From NCBI RefSeq assembly GCF_027923585.1, contig NZ_BRPL01000002.1, forward strand, positions 744,001 through 808,000: a stretch of 64,000 bases of DNA, written 5' to 3'. This DNA comes from Philodulcilactobacillus myokonensis (lineage in GTDB: Bacteria > Bacillota > Bacilli > Lactobacillales > Lactobacillaceae). Made by a program: the position numbers and the translations under genes. Positions 8,809-18,086 of the stretch are shown in pieces (the first letter of the stretch is position 1; the number at the start of each line of letters is the position of its first letter). Below the pieces are notes generated by a model that saw only the letters and a list, made by a program, of their open reading frames with translations, made no database searches and was not told the origin of the DNA.

Positions 8809-9065
8809 TGGCAAAAGAAACACCAACTTTCGAAGATAATATGAATCATTTGGAACAAATTGTTAATCAATTAGAAAATGGGGATGTACCTTTAGAAAAA
8901 GCTTTGTCTGAATTTAAAAAGGGCGTTGGACTTAGTAACCGTCTTCAAAAGACATTGAGCCAAGCCGAACATACGTTGACACATATGGAAACTGATGATG
9001 ATAAGGAAGTTAATTTTAATCAACATTCAAATGATGATCAGCAAAATGAAAGTGATAAACAATAA
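8808..9065 (+). CDS. xseB: exodeoxyribonuclease VII small subunit
   Basis: 85 residues; the ATG shares one base with the xseA stop (TAATG). Helical protein that decorates the XseA coiled coil. Signature [23 protein letters not shown] followed by [16 protein letters not shown]. The last 20 residues are an acidic, Asn/Asp/Gln-rich tail. The gene overlaps ispA by one base in the same way. Confidence 0.95.
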   Translation: MAKETPTFEDNMNHLEQIVNQLENGDVPLEKALSEFKKGVGLSNRLQKTLSQAEHTLTHMETDDDKEVNFNQHSNDDQQNESDKQ

Positions 9066-9955
9066 TGAGTAAGGACAGGCTATTATCATCATTTGAAAAC
9101 CAATATCGACCTAGAATTAATCAATTTTTGAATCAAAATTTAAAAACTGATGTTGATGAAAAAATACTTTTTGATTCGATGCACTATTCTTTAATGGCGG
9201 GTGGCAAACGTTTAAGACCAATGTTAACTTTGGCTACATTGCTAACTTTTCAAAAATCTATAAGTGAAGATGAATTAAAAGCATCATGTGCACTTGAGTT
9301 ACTTCATACTTATTCACTAATTCATGATGATTTACCTGCGATGGATAATGATGATTTAAGACGAAATGAACCAACTAATCATCGTAAATATGGTGCTGGC
9401 ATGGCAACTTTAGCTGGTGATGGTTTGTTAACCCTAGCTTTTCAATGGCTGTCAGATAATCATTTGTCAAAAAGTGTTAAAACCAATTTAGTGCTTGCTT
9501 TGTCAAAAGCATCCGGACCAAGTGGAATGGTATCCGGTCAATCGCGTGATATTCGTTTTGAAAACCATCGATTACCGCTTTCTCAGTTGCAAATCCTTCA
9601 TCGTCATAAGACTGGTGCTTTAATTCACTATGCTGTAAAAGCTGGTTTAATTATGGGGCATGTATCTGATGATATGAATCCTTTACTATTAAAATTTGCC
9701 GATAGCTATGGATTAGCTTTTCAAATTTATGATGATATTTTGGATGTTGTGGGGACCGAAGAACAATTAGGAAAGCCCGTTCATCAAGATCAAAATAAAA
9801 ATACTTATCCCAATTTGATTGGGCTTGATCAATCATATGATAAATTAAAACAAGTGATCAACAATGGAAAACAAAGTTTAAAACAGTGTAAAATGAAATA
9901 TCAAGTTGATACTTCTTTATTAAATGCTTTTTTTTCATATTTTAATGTAGAATAG
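9065..9955 (+). CDS. ispA: short-chain polyprenyl diphosphate synthase (farnesyl/geranylgeranyl type)
   Basis: 296 residues. Condenses IPP with allylic diphosphates, the prenyl precursors of undecaprenyl phosphate and quinones. First Asp-rich motif HDDLPAMDNDD, second motif YDDILDVVG, with GGKRLRPML and GQSRDIRFEN between. Substrate IPP/DMAPP comes from the mevalonate operon at 43202-47271. The start overlaps the xseB stop by one base. The product chain length cannot be read reliably. Confidence 0.95.
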   Translation: MSKDRLLSSFENQYRPRINQFLNQNLKTDVDEKILFDSMHYSLMAGGKRLRPMLTLATLLTFQKSISEDELKASCALELLHTYSLIHDDLPAMDNDDLRRNEPTNHRKYGAGMATLAGDGLLTLAFQWLSDNHLSKSVKTNLVLALSKASGPSGMVSGQSRDIRFENHRLPLSQLQILHRHKTGALIHYAVKAGLIMGHVSDDMNPLLLKFADSYGLAFQIYDDILDVVGTEEQLGKPVHQDQNKNTYPNLIGLDQSYDKLKQVINNGKQSLKQCKMKYQVDTSLLNAFFSYFNVE

Positions 9956-9965
9956 GATGTAAAAG

Positions 9966-10775
9966 ATGAAAAAACAACGTGTTGATATTTTATTAGTTTC
10001 ACAAGGTTTATTTGACAGTCGTGAGAAGGCTAAACGAGCCGTTATGGCTGGTGAAGTTTTAGGAAAAAATGAGCAACGGCTCGATAAACCAGGGAGTCGA
10101 ATTCCAGTCGAAACCCACCTTCATCTAAAGGGGCATCCAATGCCATATGTCGGCCGTGGTGGATTAAAATTAGCTAAGGCACTTCGCGTTTTTAAAATTA
10201 ATGTATCGAATCGAATTGTTTTAGATATTGGTTCATCAACGGGTGGTTTTACCGACGTCATGTTACAAAATGGCGCCAAGTTAAGTTACGCTTTAGATGT
10301 TGGCAGTAATCAACTGGCATGGAAACTTAGAAAAGATCCCCGTGTGATTGTCATGGAACATACTAATTTTAGGTATAGTAAACCAGAAGACTTTAAGCAT
10401 GGAGAGCCAACGTTTGCTTCGATTGATGTTTCATTTATCTCGTTAGATTTGATTTTGCCACCGTTAAAACCAATTTTGGCTGAAAATGGGGAAGTGGTTG
10501 CATTAATTAAACCTCAATTTGAAGCCGGCAAAGAAAATGTTGGTAAACATGGGATTGTAAGAAGCCACGATGTTCATAGAAAAGTCGTCAATAAAATTAT
10601 TCAATTTGCAGTTGACAATGGATATTCAGTTTTAGGATTAAGTTTTTCGCCAATTAAGGGTGGCCATGGTAATATTGAATTCTTGGTTCATCTCAAATCA
10701 TCGAAGAAACCTAAAATTGATTCTAATGTTTCAATCGATCGGGTTTTAAAAGACGCTGATCAGAATTTAAACTAA
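9966..10775 (+). CDS. tlyA: TlyA family rRNA (cytidine-2'-O)-methyltransferase
   Basis: 269 residues: an N-terminal S4 RNA-binding domain (residues about 4-60, RVDILLVSQGLFDSREKAKRA) followed by an FtsJ-like SAM methyltransferase domain (VLDIGSSTGGFTDVMLQNGA, SFISLDLILPPL, ALIKPQFEAG). Family members methylate 16S and/or 23S rRNA cytidines; the site here is not determinable. In most Firmicutes the next gene is argR, but here recN follows after only 28 bases. Confidence 0.93.
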   Translation: MKKQRVDILLVSQGLFDSREKAKRAVMAGEVLGKNEQRLDKPGSRIPVETHLHLKGHPMPYVGRGGLKLAKALRVFKINVSNRIVLDIGSSTGGFTDVMLQNGAKLSYALDVGSNQLAWKLRKDPRVIVMEHTNFRYSKPEDFKHGEPTFASIDVSFISLDLILPPLKPILAENGEVVALIKPQFEAGKENVGKHGIVRSHDVHRKVVNKIIQFAVDNGYSVLGLSFSPIKGGHGNIEFLVHLKSSKKPKIDSNVSIDRVLKDADQNLN

Positions 10776-10803
10776 CGTTTGTTTTAGTGGGAGGCTGCTT
10801 TAC

Positions 10804-12501
10804 TTGTTACAAGAACTTTCAATTCAAAATCTAGCAATTATTGATCAATTAACGGTAGATTTTTCAAATGGGATGACGGTTTTAACCGGTGAAACTGGTG
10901 CTGGTAAATCAATTATCATTGATGCTGTTGGCTTGTTAGCAGGTAACCGTGGCTCCCAAAGTTATATTAGAACTGGTGAGAATAAGTTAATATTACAGGG
11001 ATTATTTGTTTTTCCAAAAAATAATATTACATACCATTTATTAGATCAATTAGGAATTGATCATGACGATGGGAATGTAATTCTACAGCGTGAAATTTAC
11101 CGAAATGGAAGAAATATATGTCGTGTCAATGGGATGCTCGTTAACACGAATACACTGAAAAAAATTGGCGTGACCATGATTGAAATTGATGGGCAAAACG
11201 AACACCAAGAATTAATGAAACCGGAAAATCACATTAAATTATTGGATGAATTTGCCCATCAAAAAATTGATCACGTTTTAAAACAATACCGCACCTGCTA
11301 TCATGAATATCATCATTTGAAAGCGATTATTGATGATAAAATTAAAAATCAAAAACAGTGGTCTCAGCAAATTGATATGCTTACATTCCAAGTTAATGAT
11401 ATTAAAAACGCTGATTTAAAAGATGGCGAAGAAGAAGAATTGGTAAATGAACGAAAAAGGCTTCAAAACCATCAAAAAATTAACGATGCATTGACTAAAA
11501 GCTATGGATACATTAACGGTGATGAAACTGTTAGTCCACTTGATATGGTGGGTCAATCAATGAATGCAATGCAACAGATTGAGGAACTAGATCCGTCTTT
11601 TAGAAAGATATCAGAAAGCTTGCGCAATTCTTATTATGCACTCCAGGACGTTTCGAACAGCATTTCTAATCAGCTAGAACTTCAAGACTCGAGTGAAGGC
11701 CGTTTAGATCAAATTGAAGAACGTTTGAATACAATTTATAATTTAAAACATAAATACGGTGATTCAATTAAACAAATCTTAAATTATTATCAAAAAATCA
11801 AGAATGAATTAGATCAAATGCAGTCTAGTGATAATAATGAAACTAAATTAAATGATCAATTTGACCAAATCAAAGGGAAATTAAAATCATTAGCACATAA
11901 ATTGAGTCATTTAAGGCATCAAGCTGCAGATCGATTAGAATCAAGTGTTCATAAACAACTTTCTGATTTGTATATGGGAAAGACAGTTTTTGAAGTTCGT
12001 TTTCATTCTTTGCCAATTGGTGAATACACGTCGAATGGAAATGAAAAGATTGAATTTTATATTCAGACTAATCCGGGCGAATCAATAAAACCATTGCCTA
12101 AAATCGCTTCTGGTGGTGAATTATCAAGAATTATGTTAGCACTTAAAACGGTCTTTTCTGATTTACAAGGCGTTACATCAATTATGTTTGATGAAGTTGA
12201 TACCGGTGTAAGTGGACGCGTTGCACAAGCAATGGCTAATAAGATTAGTGGAATTGCCAAGCATACACAGGTGCTTTGTATTACCCATTTGCCCCAAGTG
12301 GCTGCGATGAGTGATCATCATTACTTTATTTCTAAAAAAGTGATTCATGGAAGAACCAAAACCAATTTAGAAAAATTATCGAATCGAAAACGAGTTGACG
12401 AATTAGCCCGGATGTTAGCAGGGACGACAATTACTAAACTGACTTTGGAACACGCCAATGAATTATTACGTTTAGCAAATAAAGCAAAAAAAGATGAATG
12501 A
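10804..12501 (+). CDS. recN: DNA repair ATPase RecN
   Basis: 565 residues from TTG 10804, with GGGAGG 8 bases upstream. SMC-like ABC ATPase that acts early at DNA double-strand breaks. Walker A GETGAGKSIIID near residue 30, a long central coiled coil (about 155-390), ABC signature IASGGELSRIMLALK near residue 436, Walker B IMFDEVDTGVSG near 462, and ITHLPQVAAMSDHH. Full family length. Confidence 0.97.
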   Translation: MLQELSIQNLAIIDQLTVDFSNGMTVLTGETGAGKSIIIDAVGLLAGNRGSQSYIRTGENKLILQGLFVFPKNNITYHLLDQLGIDHDDGNVILQREIYRNGRNICRVNGMLVNTNTLKKIGVTMIEIDGQNEHQELMKPENHIKLLDEFAHQKIDHVLKQYRTCYHEYHHLKAIIDDKIKNQKQWSQQIDMLTFQVNDIKNADLKDGEEEELVNERKRLQNHQKINDALTKSYGYINGDETVSPLDMVGQSMNAMQQIEELDPSFRKISESLRNSYYALQDVSNSISNQLELQDSSEGRLDQIEERLNTIYNLKHKYGDSIKQILNYYQKIKNELDQMQSSDNNETKLNDQFDQIKGKLKSLAHKLSHLRHQAADRLESSVHKQLSDLYMGKTVFEVRFHSLPIGEYTSNGNEKIEFYIQTNPGESIKPLPKIASGGELSRIMLALKTVFSDLQGVTSIMFDEVDTGVSGRVAQAMANKISGIAKHTQVLCITHLPQVAAMSDHHYFISKKVIHGRTKTNLEKLSNRKRVDELARMLAGTTITKLTLEHANELLRLANKAKKDE

Positions 12502-12527
12502 ATGGTTGATAAATTAATTAAAAAAAG

Positions 12528-12553
12528 AGATAATAATAGTATGTTATCTTTTT
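12528..12553 (+). terminator. weak hairpin between recN and gmk
   Basis: AGATAA (12528-12533) pairs with TTATCT (12544-12549), followed by TTTTA. The short AT-only stem sits 20 bases before the gmk start. It may be a weak terminator or attenuator. Confidence 0.4.
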
Positions 12554-12572
12554 ATTGAAAGGGCTTGAATGA

Positions 12573-13199
12573 ATGCCAGAAAAAGGAATGTTAATTGTTT
12601 TATCAGGACCCTCAGGTGTTGGTAAAGGAACAGTTAGAAAAGCACTATTTAAAGAACCTGATGTCGATTTTAAATATTCAATTTCAATGACAACTAGAAA
12701 GCCTCGTAAGGGTGAAAAAAATGGTTCTGATTACTTCTTTGTTTCAAAAGAACAGTTTGAACAAAATATTCGTGAGGGTAAGATGCTAGAATACGCAAAA
12801 TACGTTGATAACTATTATGGAACCCCACTTAATTACGTTCAAAAAACATTAAATGCAGGACATGATGTTTTTCTGGAAATTGAAGTTAATGGTGCAATGC
12901 AAGTAAGAGCAAATTGTCCTGGAGCTGTATTTGTTTTTCTAACGCCACCTAGCTTAGATGTTTTGAAAAACCGATTAATTACCCGTGGAACAGATAAAAT
13001 GGACGTTATTAATAAGCGGATTAAAAAATCTGTTCAAGAAATTGGAATGATGCGTAATTATGATTACGCTGTTTTAAACGACCGGGTTGGCAATGCCGTT
13101 AATAATATTAAGAATATCGTTAAATGTGAACGATTACGAGTTAATCGCGTTATGCCAAAGTATTTATCAATGTTAGGAGATAAAGATCATGTTAACTAA
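12573..13199 (+). CDS. gmk: guanylate kinase
   Basis: 208 residues. Phosphorylates GMP to GDP with ATP. P-loop [12 protein letters not shown] at residues 10-21, then [28 protein letters not shown] and [15 protein letters not shown]-like lid residues appear as LITRGTDK. The 3' end overlaps rpoZ by 11 bases. Confidence 0.97.
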   Translation: MPEKGMLIVLSGPSGVGKGTVRKALFKEPDVDFKYSISMTTRKPRKGEKNGSDYFFVSKEQFEQNIREGKMLEYAKYVDNYYGTPLNYVQKTLNAGHDVFLEIEVNGAMQVRANCPGAVFVFLTPPSLDVLKNRLITRGTDKMDVINKRIKKSVQEIGMMRNYDYAVLNDRVGNAVNNIKNIVKCERLRVNRVMPKYLSMLGDKDHVN

Positions 13200-13410
13200 T
13201 CCATCAATAGATAAATTATTAAAAAAAGTTGATTCACGTTATTCATTAGTAATTTTAGCTAGTAAGCGAGCCCACGAATTAGCTGAAGGTTCTAAGCCAC
13301 TATTATCTCATTATCAGACAACTAAACCACTAACAAAAGCTTTTGAGGAAATTGCTGCTGGTGCAGTTACGATTGATAAACACAAGAAAGATAAACCTGA
13401 CGTTCAATAA
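13189..13410 (+). CDS. rpoZ: DNA-directed RNA polymerase omega subunit
   Basis: 73 residues; ATG 13189 lies inside the end of gmk and is preceded by AGGAGA. Small RNA polymerase assembly factor. The family pattern is clear: [27 protein letters not shown] followed by [14 protein letters not shown]. The gmk-rpoZ-coaBC-priA order is the standard Firmicute cluster. Confidence 0.95.
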   Translation: MLTNPSIDKLLKKVDSRYSLVILASKRAHELAEGSKPLLSHYQTTKPLTKAFEEIAAGAVTIDKHKKDKPDVQ

Positions 13411-13436
13411 TGATTAGATAAGAATTTATGTTTTTA

Positions 13437-13470
13437 AACCTTTGTGTTGATTTCACAAAGGTTTTCTTTT
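13437..13470 (+). terminator. terminator after rpoZ
   Basis: AACCTTTGTG (13437-13446) pairs with CACAAAGGTT (13454-13463), followed by TTCTTTT. The coaBC RBS follows within about 10 bases, so there is no obvious space for a separate coaBC promoter. Confidence 0.85.
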
Positions 13471-13488
13471 TACCAAAGGGGGTAAAAA

Positions 13489-14691
13489 ATGTTTAACCAT
13501 TTGAATATTACTGTCTATGTTACCGGCAGTGTTGCAGTCTATAAGAGTCTTATTTTAATTCGTAAACTAATGAAAAAAGGGGCAAATGTATCTGTAATAA
13601 TGACTAGTGATGCCCAACGATTTATTACTAAGTTAACTTTTCAAACCCTATCTAAAAATAATGTGATTGTCGATGATGATTTGTTAACCAGTAATAGTGA
13701 CATCACACATGTTAAAGTTGCGGATCAGAGTGATTTAGTAATTGTCGTGCCTGCTACTGCTAATTTTATTGCTAAAATAGCTAACGGAATTGCAGATGAT
13801 ATTTCGACAACGACTTTTTTGGCAACTCATTGTCAGAAAGTAATTGTACCAGCGATGAATGTTAATATGCTTAAAAATCCTGCAACCCAAAGAAATTTGC
13901 ATCAGTTAAAATTAGATGGAATGCATGTTTTACAAACTAATCATGGAATGTTAGCTGAAGGATATATTGGCGATGGGAGAATGCTGGAACCAGATCAAAT
14001 TATTGATCGATTGGAGGATCTTAATTTAAAAAATGATCATATTTTAAATGGGAAAAAAGTTGTCGTAACTGCTGGTGGAACGATTGAACCATTAGATCCG
14101 GTAAGGTATATTACTAATAGATCATCTGGTAAAATGGGGTATGCAATCGCTAAAAATGCTTTAAAACATGGTGCCAAGGTATCTTTGATTACGGCACCGA
14201 CTAATCTTAATCGTCCGTCTGGAATGAAAGTGATTGAGGTCAATACTTCTGAAGAAATGGAACAACAAGTTTTAGACGAGTTTCATAGTGCTGATATTTT
14301 AATTATGGCTGCTGCAGTGGCTGATTTTAAACCTGTTCATTTTAACGATCAGAAAATAAAAAAGCATGGTGGGCAATTATCAATTGAATTTCAGATGACT
14401 AACGATATCTTAAAAGATGTTTCTAAAATTAAGAAGAATCATCAAATTGTTGTTGGTTTTGCGGCGGAAACGAATCATCTATTACAAAATGCCCATCAAA
14501 AATTAAAATCTAAAAAAGTTGATATTTTAGTTGCTAATGATGTTTCGAATCATCAGATCGGTTTTAATAGTGATAATAATCAAGTCACATTTTTAAGAAT
14601 GGGTAAATCACCACTAACAACTAAAGTTAAGTCTAAAGAAAAAATTGCAGAAGCATTAATTCAAATGATATCCCAATTGAATGTTAAGTAA
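13489..14691 (+). CDS. coaBC: bifunctional phosphopantothenoylcysteine decarboxylase/phosphopantothenate-cysteine ligase
   Basis: 400 residues. Catalyses two steps of coenzyme A synthesis. The N-terminal flavin decarboxylase domain (1-180) shows GSVAVYKSLILIRKL, ITHVKVADQSDLVIVVPATAN with the catalytic His, and PAMNVNMLKNPA. The C-terminal ligase domain (185-400) shows VTAGGTIEPLDPVRYITNRSSGKMG. In the enterobacterial enzyme the decarboxylase flap has a Cys in a LACG motif; here it reads LAEGYIGDGRM. It is followed by priA, whose start overlaps no coding sequence. Confidence 0.95.
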   Translation: MFNHLNITVYVTGSVAVYKSLILIRKLMKKGANVSVIMTSDAQRFITKLTFQTLSKNNVIVDDDLLTSNSDITHVKVADQSDLVIVVPATANFIAKIANGIADDISTTTFLATHCQKVIVPAMNVNMLKNPATQRNLHQLKLDGMHVLQTNHGMLAEGYIGDGRMLEPDQIIDRLEDLNLKNDHILNGKKVVVTAGGTIEPLDPVRYITNRSSGKMGYAIAKNALKHGAKVSLITAPTNLNRPSGMKVIEVNTSEEMEQQVLDEFHSADILIMAAAVADFKPVHFNDQKIKKHGGQLSIEFQMTNDILKDVSKIKKNHQIVVGFAAETNHLLQNAHQKLKSKKVDILVANDVSNHQIGFNSDNNQVTFLRMGKSPLTTKVKSKEKIAEALIQMISQLNVK

Positions 14692-14701
14692 GGTGGTTAA
14701 A

Positions 14702-17110
14702 ATGGAACTAGCAGAAATATTAGTTGATGTTCCAACGATGCAAACTAATCAACCCTATACATATCAAATCCCAACCTTCATGAAAGAAGAATTGCAACGT
14801 GGGATGAGAGTAGTCGTTCCATTTGGTCATCGGAAGGTTCAGGGAATTGTGATGAATGTTGTTCATCATGGAACATTTAATGGAAGATTAAAATCAATTG
14901 ATTCGCTAATGGATTTATCGCCCGTAATTAATGATGAAATGTATCATCTTTCATTTTGGTTGGCTCAAAAAACATTTTCATTTCAAATCACTTGTTTATT
15001 AACGATGCTTCCCAGTGTTATGAAAGCGAAATATCAAAAATTGATTAAATTACTTCAACCTACTCATAATCAATCTATTAATGATATTTTTCATGGTCAG
15101 AAAGTGATTTCTTTCAATTCTAACTCGCTATCTGATGAGCAAATTAAACTACTTTTAAAATTAAAGCGTCAGAAAAAGATTCAAGTTAATTACGTTGTTA
15201 AAAATCAAGCTAAATCTAAAAAAGAAATTGCGGTAAGAAGTAAATTATCGAAACATCAATTAAAACAAGCATTAGAACAAATTCCTAAAAATTCCGTTGC
15301 ACAGATAACGGTTCTAAAGTTTTTTATCCAGCATTATGATATTTCATCTGTTAAGCAAAGCTTTTTAACTAAACTTAATCATGTGAGTGCATCAACAATT
15401 AAAAATATGCAGGATAAGGGATGGTTAATTAGGTTTAAAGTTGAACAATACCGTAATCCATATCAAAGGCCAATTAAGCGTAATTATCCATTAAAATTAA
15501 ATTATCATCAAAAGGTAGCAGTAAATGCAATTACCCGTTCAGTTGATCAACAAAATAGCAATGTTTTTTTATTAGAAGGTGTTACTGGATCTGGTAAGAC
15601 TGAAGTATATTTGCAATCAATTCAAAAAGCATTAATTCATAACCGAACTGCCTTAATGTTAGTACCCGAAATATCATTGACTCCGCAAATGGTTAACCGT
15701 GTAAAGGGACGTTTTGGCAATTTAGTTGCAATCCTTCATAGCGGATTATCCAGGGGCGAAAAATACGATGAATGGCGAAGAATTAACAATGGAAATGCTA
15801 AAGTTGTTGTTGGCGTTCGATCTGCTATATTTGCACCATTGAAGAATATTGGCATTATCGTTATGGATGAAGAACATGATGATAGCTATAAACAAGAAGA
15901 TGCACCTAGATATAGTACCAGGGAAGTTGCTAAATGGCGTGGTAAGTATAATCATTGTCCAGTGGTTTTGGGAAGTGCAACGCCATCATTAGAATCGAGG
16001 GCCCGTGCTGGTAAAAATGTTTATCATTTATTAAAATTACCCGAGCGAATTAACCACCAAGCGTTACCACAAATTAAAATCGTTGATATGAGGGAACAAA
16101 TTGCTAATTATGGCGTTAAAAATTTTTCTAAGCCGTTACTTGCTTCGATTAAAGAAAAAATTAATCGGCATGAACAAGTGGTTTTAATGCTTAATCGGCG
16201 TGGGTATTCATCATTTATCATGTGTCGGGATTGTGGGTTTGTTTTAAAATGCCCTAATTGTGATATATCGCTTACCCTTCACATGAGTTCACATACGATG
16301 AGGTGCCACTACTGTGGACATGAAGAACCAATTCCAACTAAATGTCCAAATTGTGGCAGTAAGCGGATTGGTCACTATGGTTCTGGAACCGAAAAAGTTG
16401 AACGCGAACTGCAGCAATTAATTCCGGAGGCTAAAATTATTCGGATGGATGTTGATACAACCAGAAGAAAGGGTTCCCATGAACGAATCTTAAATCGATT
16501 TGGACAGGGAAAAGCGAATATCCTCTTGGGGACCCAAATGATTGCTAAGGGATTAGACTTTCCTAATGTAACATTAGTCGGGGTTTTAAATGCTGATACA
16601 GCTTTACAGCTGCCTGATTTTAGATCGGGTGAAAAAACATTTCAATTGCTGACCCAGGTCAGTGGCCGTGCTGGCCGTGCAAAAAAATCTGGAACTGTTT
16701 ATATCCAAACGTATAATCCAGATAATTATGCAATTCGCTTAGCTGAAACTCAAAATTACGAACGTTTTTATACTAAGGAAATGGGAATTCGGCACGCTGC
16801 TGGATATCCACCATATTACTTTACCGTTCGAATCACAGTAAGCGATTTAAAGGAAGTTAGATCAGCTGGTGAAGCAAACGTTGTTTTTCACTATCTTCAA
16901 AATCATTTATCAGATCAAACCATATTGTTAGGGCCAACACAAAGTACAATTTTAAAAATCAAACGGCGCTATTACTATCAAATTATCATTAAATATAAGC
17001 GCGAAAAAAATCTTAATTCAGTTCTTTCACATATTTTAATGAACACTCAAAAAGACTTTCGAAGGGGATTAAGGGTTGAAATTGATCCTAATCCTTTGAA
17101 ATTTATATAA
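14702..17110 (+). CDS. priA: primosomal protein N', replication restart helicase PriA
   Basis: 802 residues from ATG 14702, with AAGGTGG upstream; an in-frame TTG at 14681 inside coaBC is less likely. 3'-5' DNA helicase that reloads the replisome at repaired forks. N-terminal 3'-end binding domain, Walker A GVTGSGKTEVY near residue 295, DEEH box near 389, and the cysteine-rich zinc region (about 508-557; CRDCGFVLKCPNCD then CHYCG and CPNCGS) inserted in the second helicase lobe. GRAGRA motif VI is present. Full length. Confidence 0.97.
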   Translation: MELAEILVDVPTMQTNQPYTYQIPTFMKEELQRGMRVVVPFGHRKVQGIVMNVVHHGTFNGRLKSIDSLMDLSPVINDEMYHLSFWLAQKTFSFQITCLLTMLPSVMKAKYQKLIKLLQPTHNQSINDIFHGQKVISFNSNSLSDEQIKLLLKLKRQKKIQVNYVVKNQAKSKKEIAVRSKLSKHQLKQALEQIPKNSVAQITVLKFFIQHYDISSVKQSFLTKLNHVSASTIKNMQDKGWLIRFKVEQYRNPYQRPIKRNYPLKLNYHQKVAVNAITRSVDQQNSNVFLLEGVTGSGKTEVYLQSIQKALIHNRTALMLVPEISLTPQMVNRVKGRFGNLVAILHSGLSRGEKYDEWRRINNGNAKVVVGVRSAIFAPLKNIGIIVMDEEHDDSYKQEDAPRYSTREVAKWRGKYNHCPVVLGSATPSLESRARAGKNVYHLLKLPERINHQALPQIKIVDMREQIANYGVKNFSKPLLASIKEKINRHEQVVLMLNRRGYSSFIMCRDCGFVLKCPNCDISLTLHMSSHTMRCHYCGHEEPIPTKCPNCGSKRIGHYGSGTEKVERELQQLIPEAKIIRMDVDTTRRKGSHERILNRFGQGKANILLGTQMIAKGLDFPNVTLVGVLNADTALQLPDFRSGEKTFQLLTQVSGRAGRAKKSGTVYIQTYNPDNYAIRLAETQNYERFYTKEMGIRHAAGYPPYYFTVRITVSDLKEVRSAGEANVVFHYLQNHLSDQTILLGPTQSTILKIKRRYYYQIIIKYKREKNLNSVLSHILMNTQKDFRRGLRVEIDPNPLKFI

Positions 17111-17126
17111 GTTTGGAGGAATTAAC

Positions 17127-18086
17127 ATGAAACAATCAGTTGTTTTAATGGGAACGCCATCATTTTGTGTTCCAATTTTAGAAGGATTAGTTAAAGATAA
17201 ATACCAGATTAAAGCAGTTGTTACTCAACCAGATCGGCCAGTTGGTAGGAAACATCTCTTAAGTGAATCACCAGCAAAAAAAGCCGCTCAAAAATTTAAT
17301 ATTCCGGTTCTACAACCACAAAAATTAGGTGGAAGCCATGAAATGGATCAAGTAATTAAAATTGCTCCTGATTTCATTATTACTGCTGCTTATGGGCAAT
17401 TTTTGCCAACTAAATTATTAAATGCTGCTAAAATTGCTGCAGTTAATGTTCATGGATCATTGTTGCCAAAGTATCGTGGTGGTGCGCCGGTCCAATATGC
17501 AATTATGAATGGCGATGATCAAACTGGCATTACAATCATGTACATGGCTAAGAAAATGGATGCTGGTGATATTATTGATGAACAATCCGTTCAGATTACT
17601 AAAACTGATAATACCCAAACAATGTTTAAGAAATTAAGCTTTGTTGGTCGTGACCTCCTTTTAAAAACTTTACCTAAAATCGTTAATGGTAGTGTTAAAC
17701 CGATAAAGCAAGATGAGAGCAAAGTCGTTTTTTCACCTAATATTAAACGTTCTGAAGAGCGTTTAAATTTTAATCAATCAGCTACTTTAATTGATGATAA
17801 AGTTCGTGCTTTATATCCAGATCCAATTTCATACGTTATACTGAAAAATAAAAGGACTAAAATATTTGAGACCACGCCTTTAAATGAACATACTGACAAA
17901 AAGCCAGGAACGGTCGTTGAAAAAGATAAACATCATTTAAAAATTGCTGCTGGAAAAAATTCTGTAATTGAAATCAATGTTTTGCAACCTGCTGGGAAAC
18001 ATAAACAAAAAATTAATGATTATTTAAACGGTGCCGGTCAAAATATAAAAGTAGGAGATCAAATTATAAATAATGATAACAAATAA
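17127..18086 (+). CDS. fmt: methionyl-tRNA formyltransferase
   Basis: 319 residues. Formylates initiator Met-tRNA using 10-formyl-THF. The catalytic segment reads NVHGSLLPKYRGGAPVQYAI and the folate-binding segment GITIMYMAKKMDAGDII. The C-terminal OB-like domain begins near residue 205. RBS GGAGG at 17116-17120. The 3' end overlaps rsmB by 14 bases. The def gene, present here in Bacillus, is absent from this position. Confidence 0.97.
   Translation: MKQSVVLMGTPSFCVPILEGLVKDKYQIKAVVTQPDRPVGRKHLLSESPAKKAAQKFNIPVLQPQKLGGSHEMDQVIKIAPDFIITAAYGQFLPTKLLNAAKIAAVNVHGSLLPKYRGGAPVQYAIMNGDDQTGITIMYMAKKMDAGDIIDEQSVQITKTDNTQTMFKKLSFVGRDLLLKTLPKIVNGSVKPIKQDESKVVFSPNIKRSEERLNFNQSATLIDDKVRALYPDPISYVILKNKRTKIFETTPLNEHTDKKPGTVVEKDKHHLKIAAGKNSVIEINVLQPAGKHKQKINDYLNGAGQNIKVGDQIINNDNK

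Noticed and set aside
9651-9836. Minus-strand open frame inside ispA
   Set aside because: It lies wholly opposite a well-conserved synthase gene and has no RBS or homology I recognise.
13930-13990. CoaBC decarboxylase flap has Glu (LAEGYIGDGRM) where E. coli has the catalytic Cys of LACG
   Set aside because: I recall the LAEG form in other lactic acid bacteria, so it is more likely a lineage-wide variant than a loss of function in this organism.
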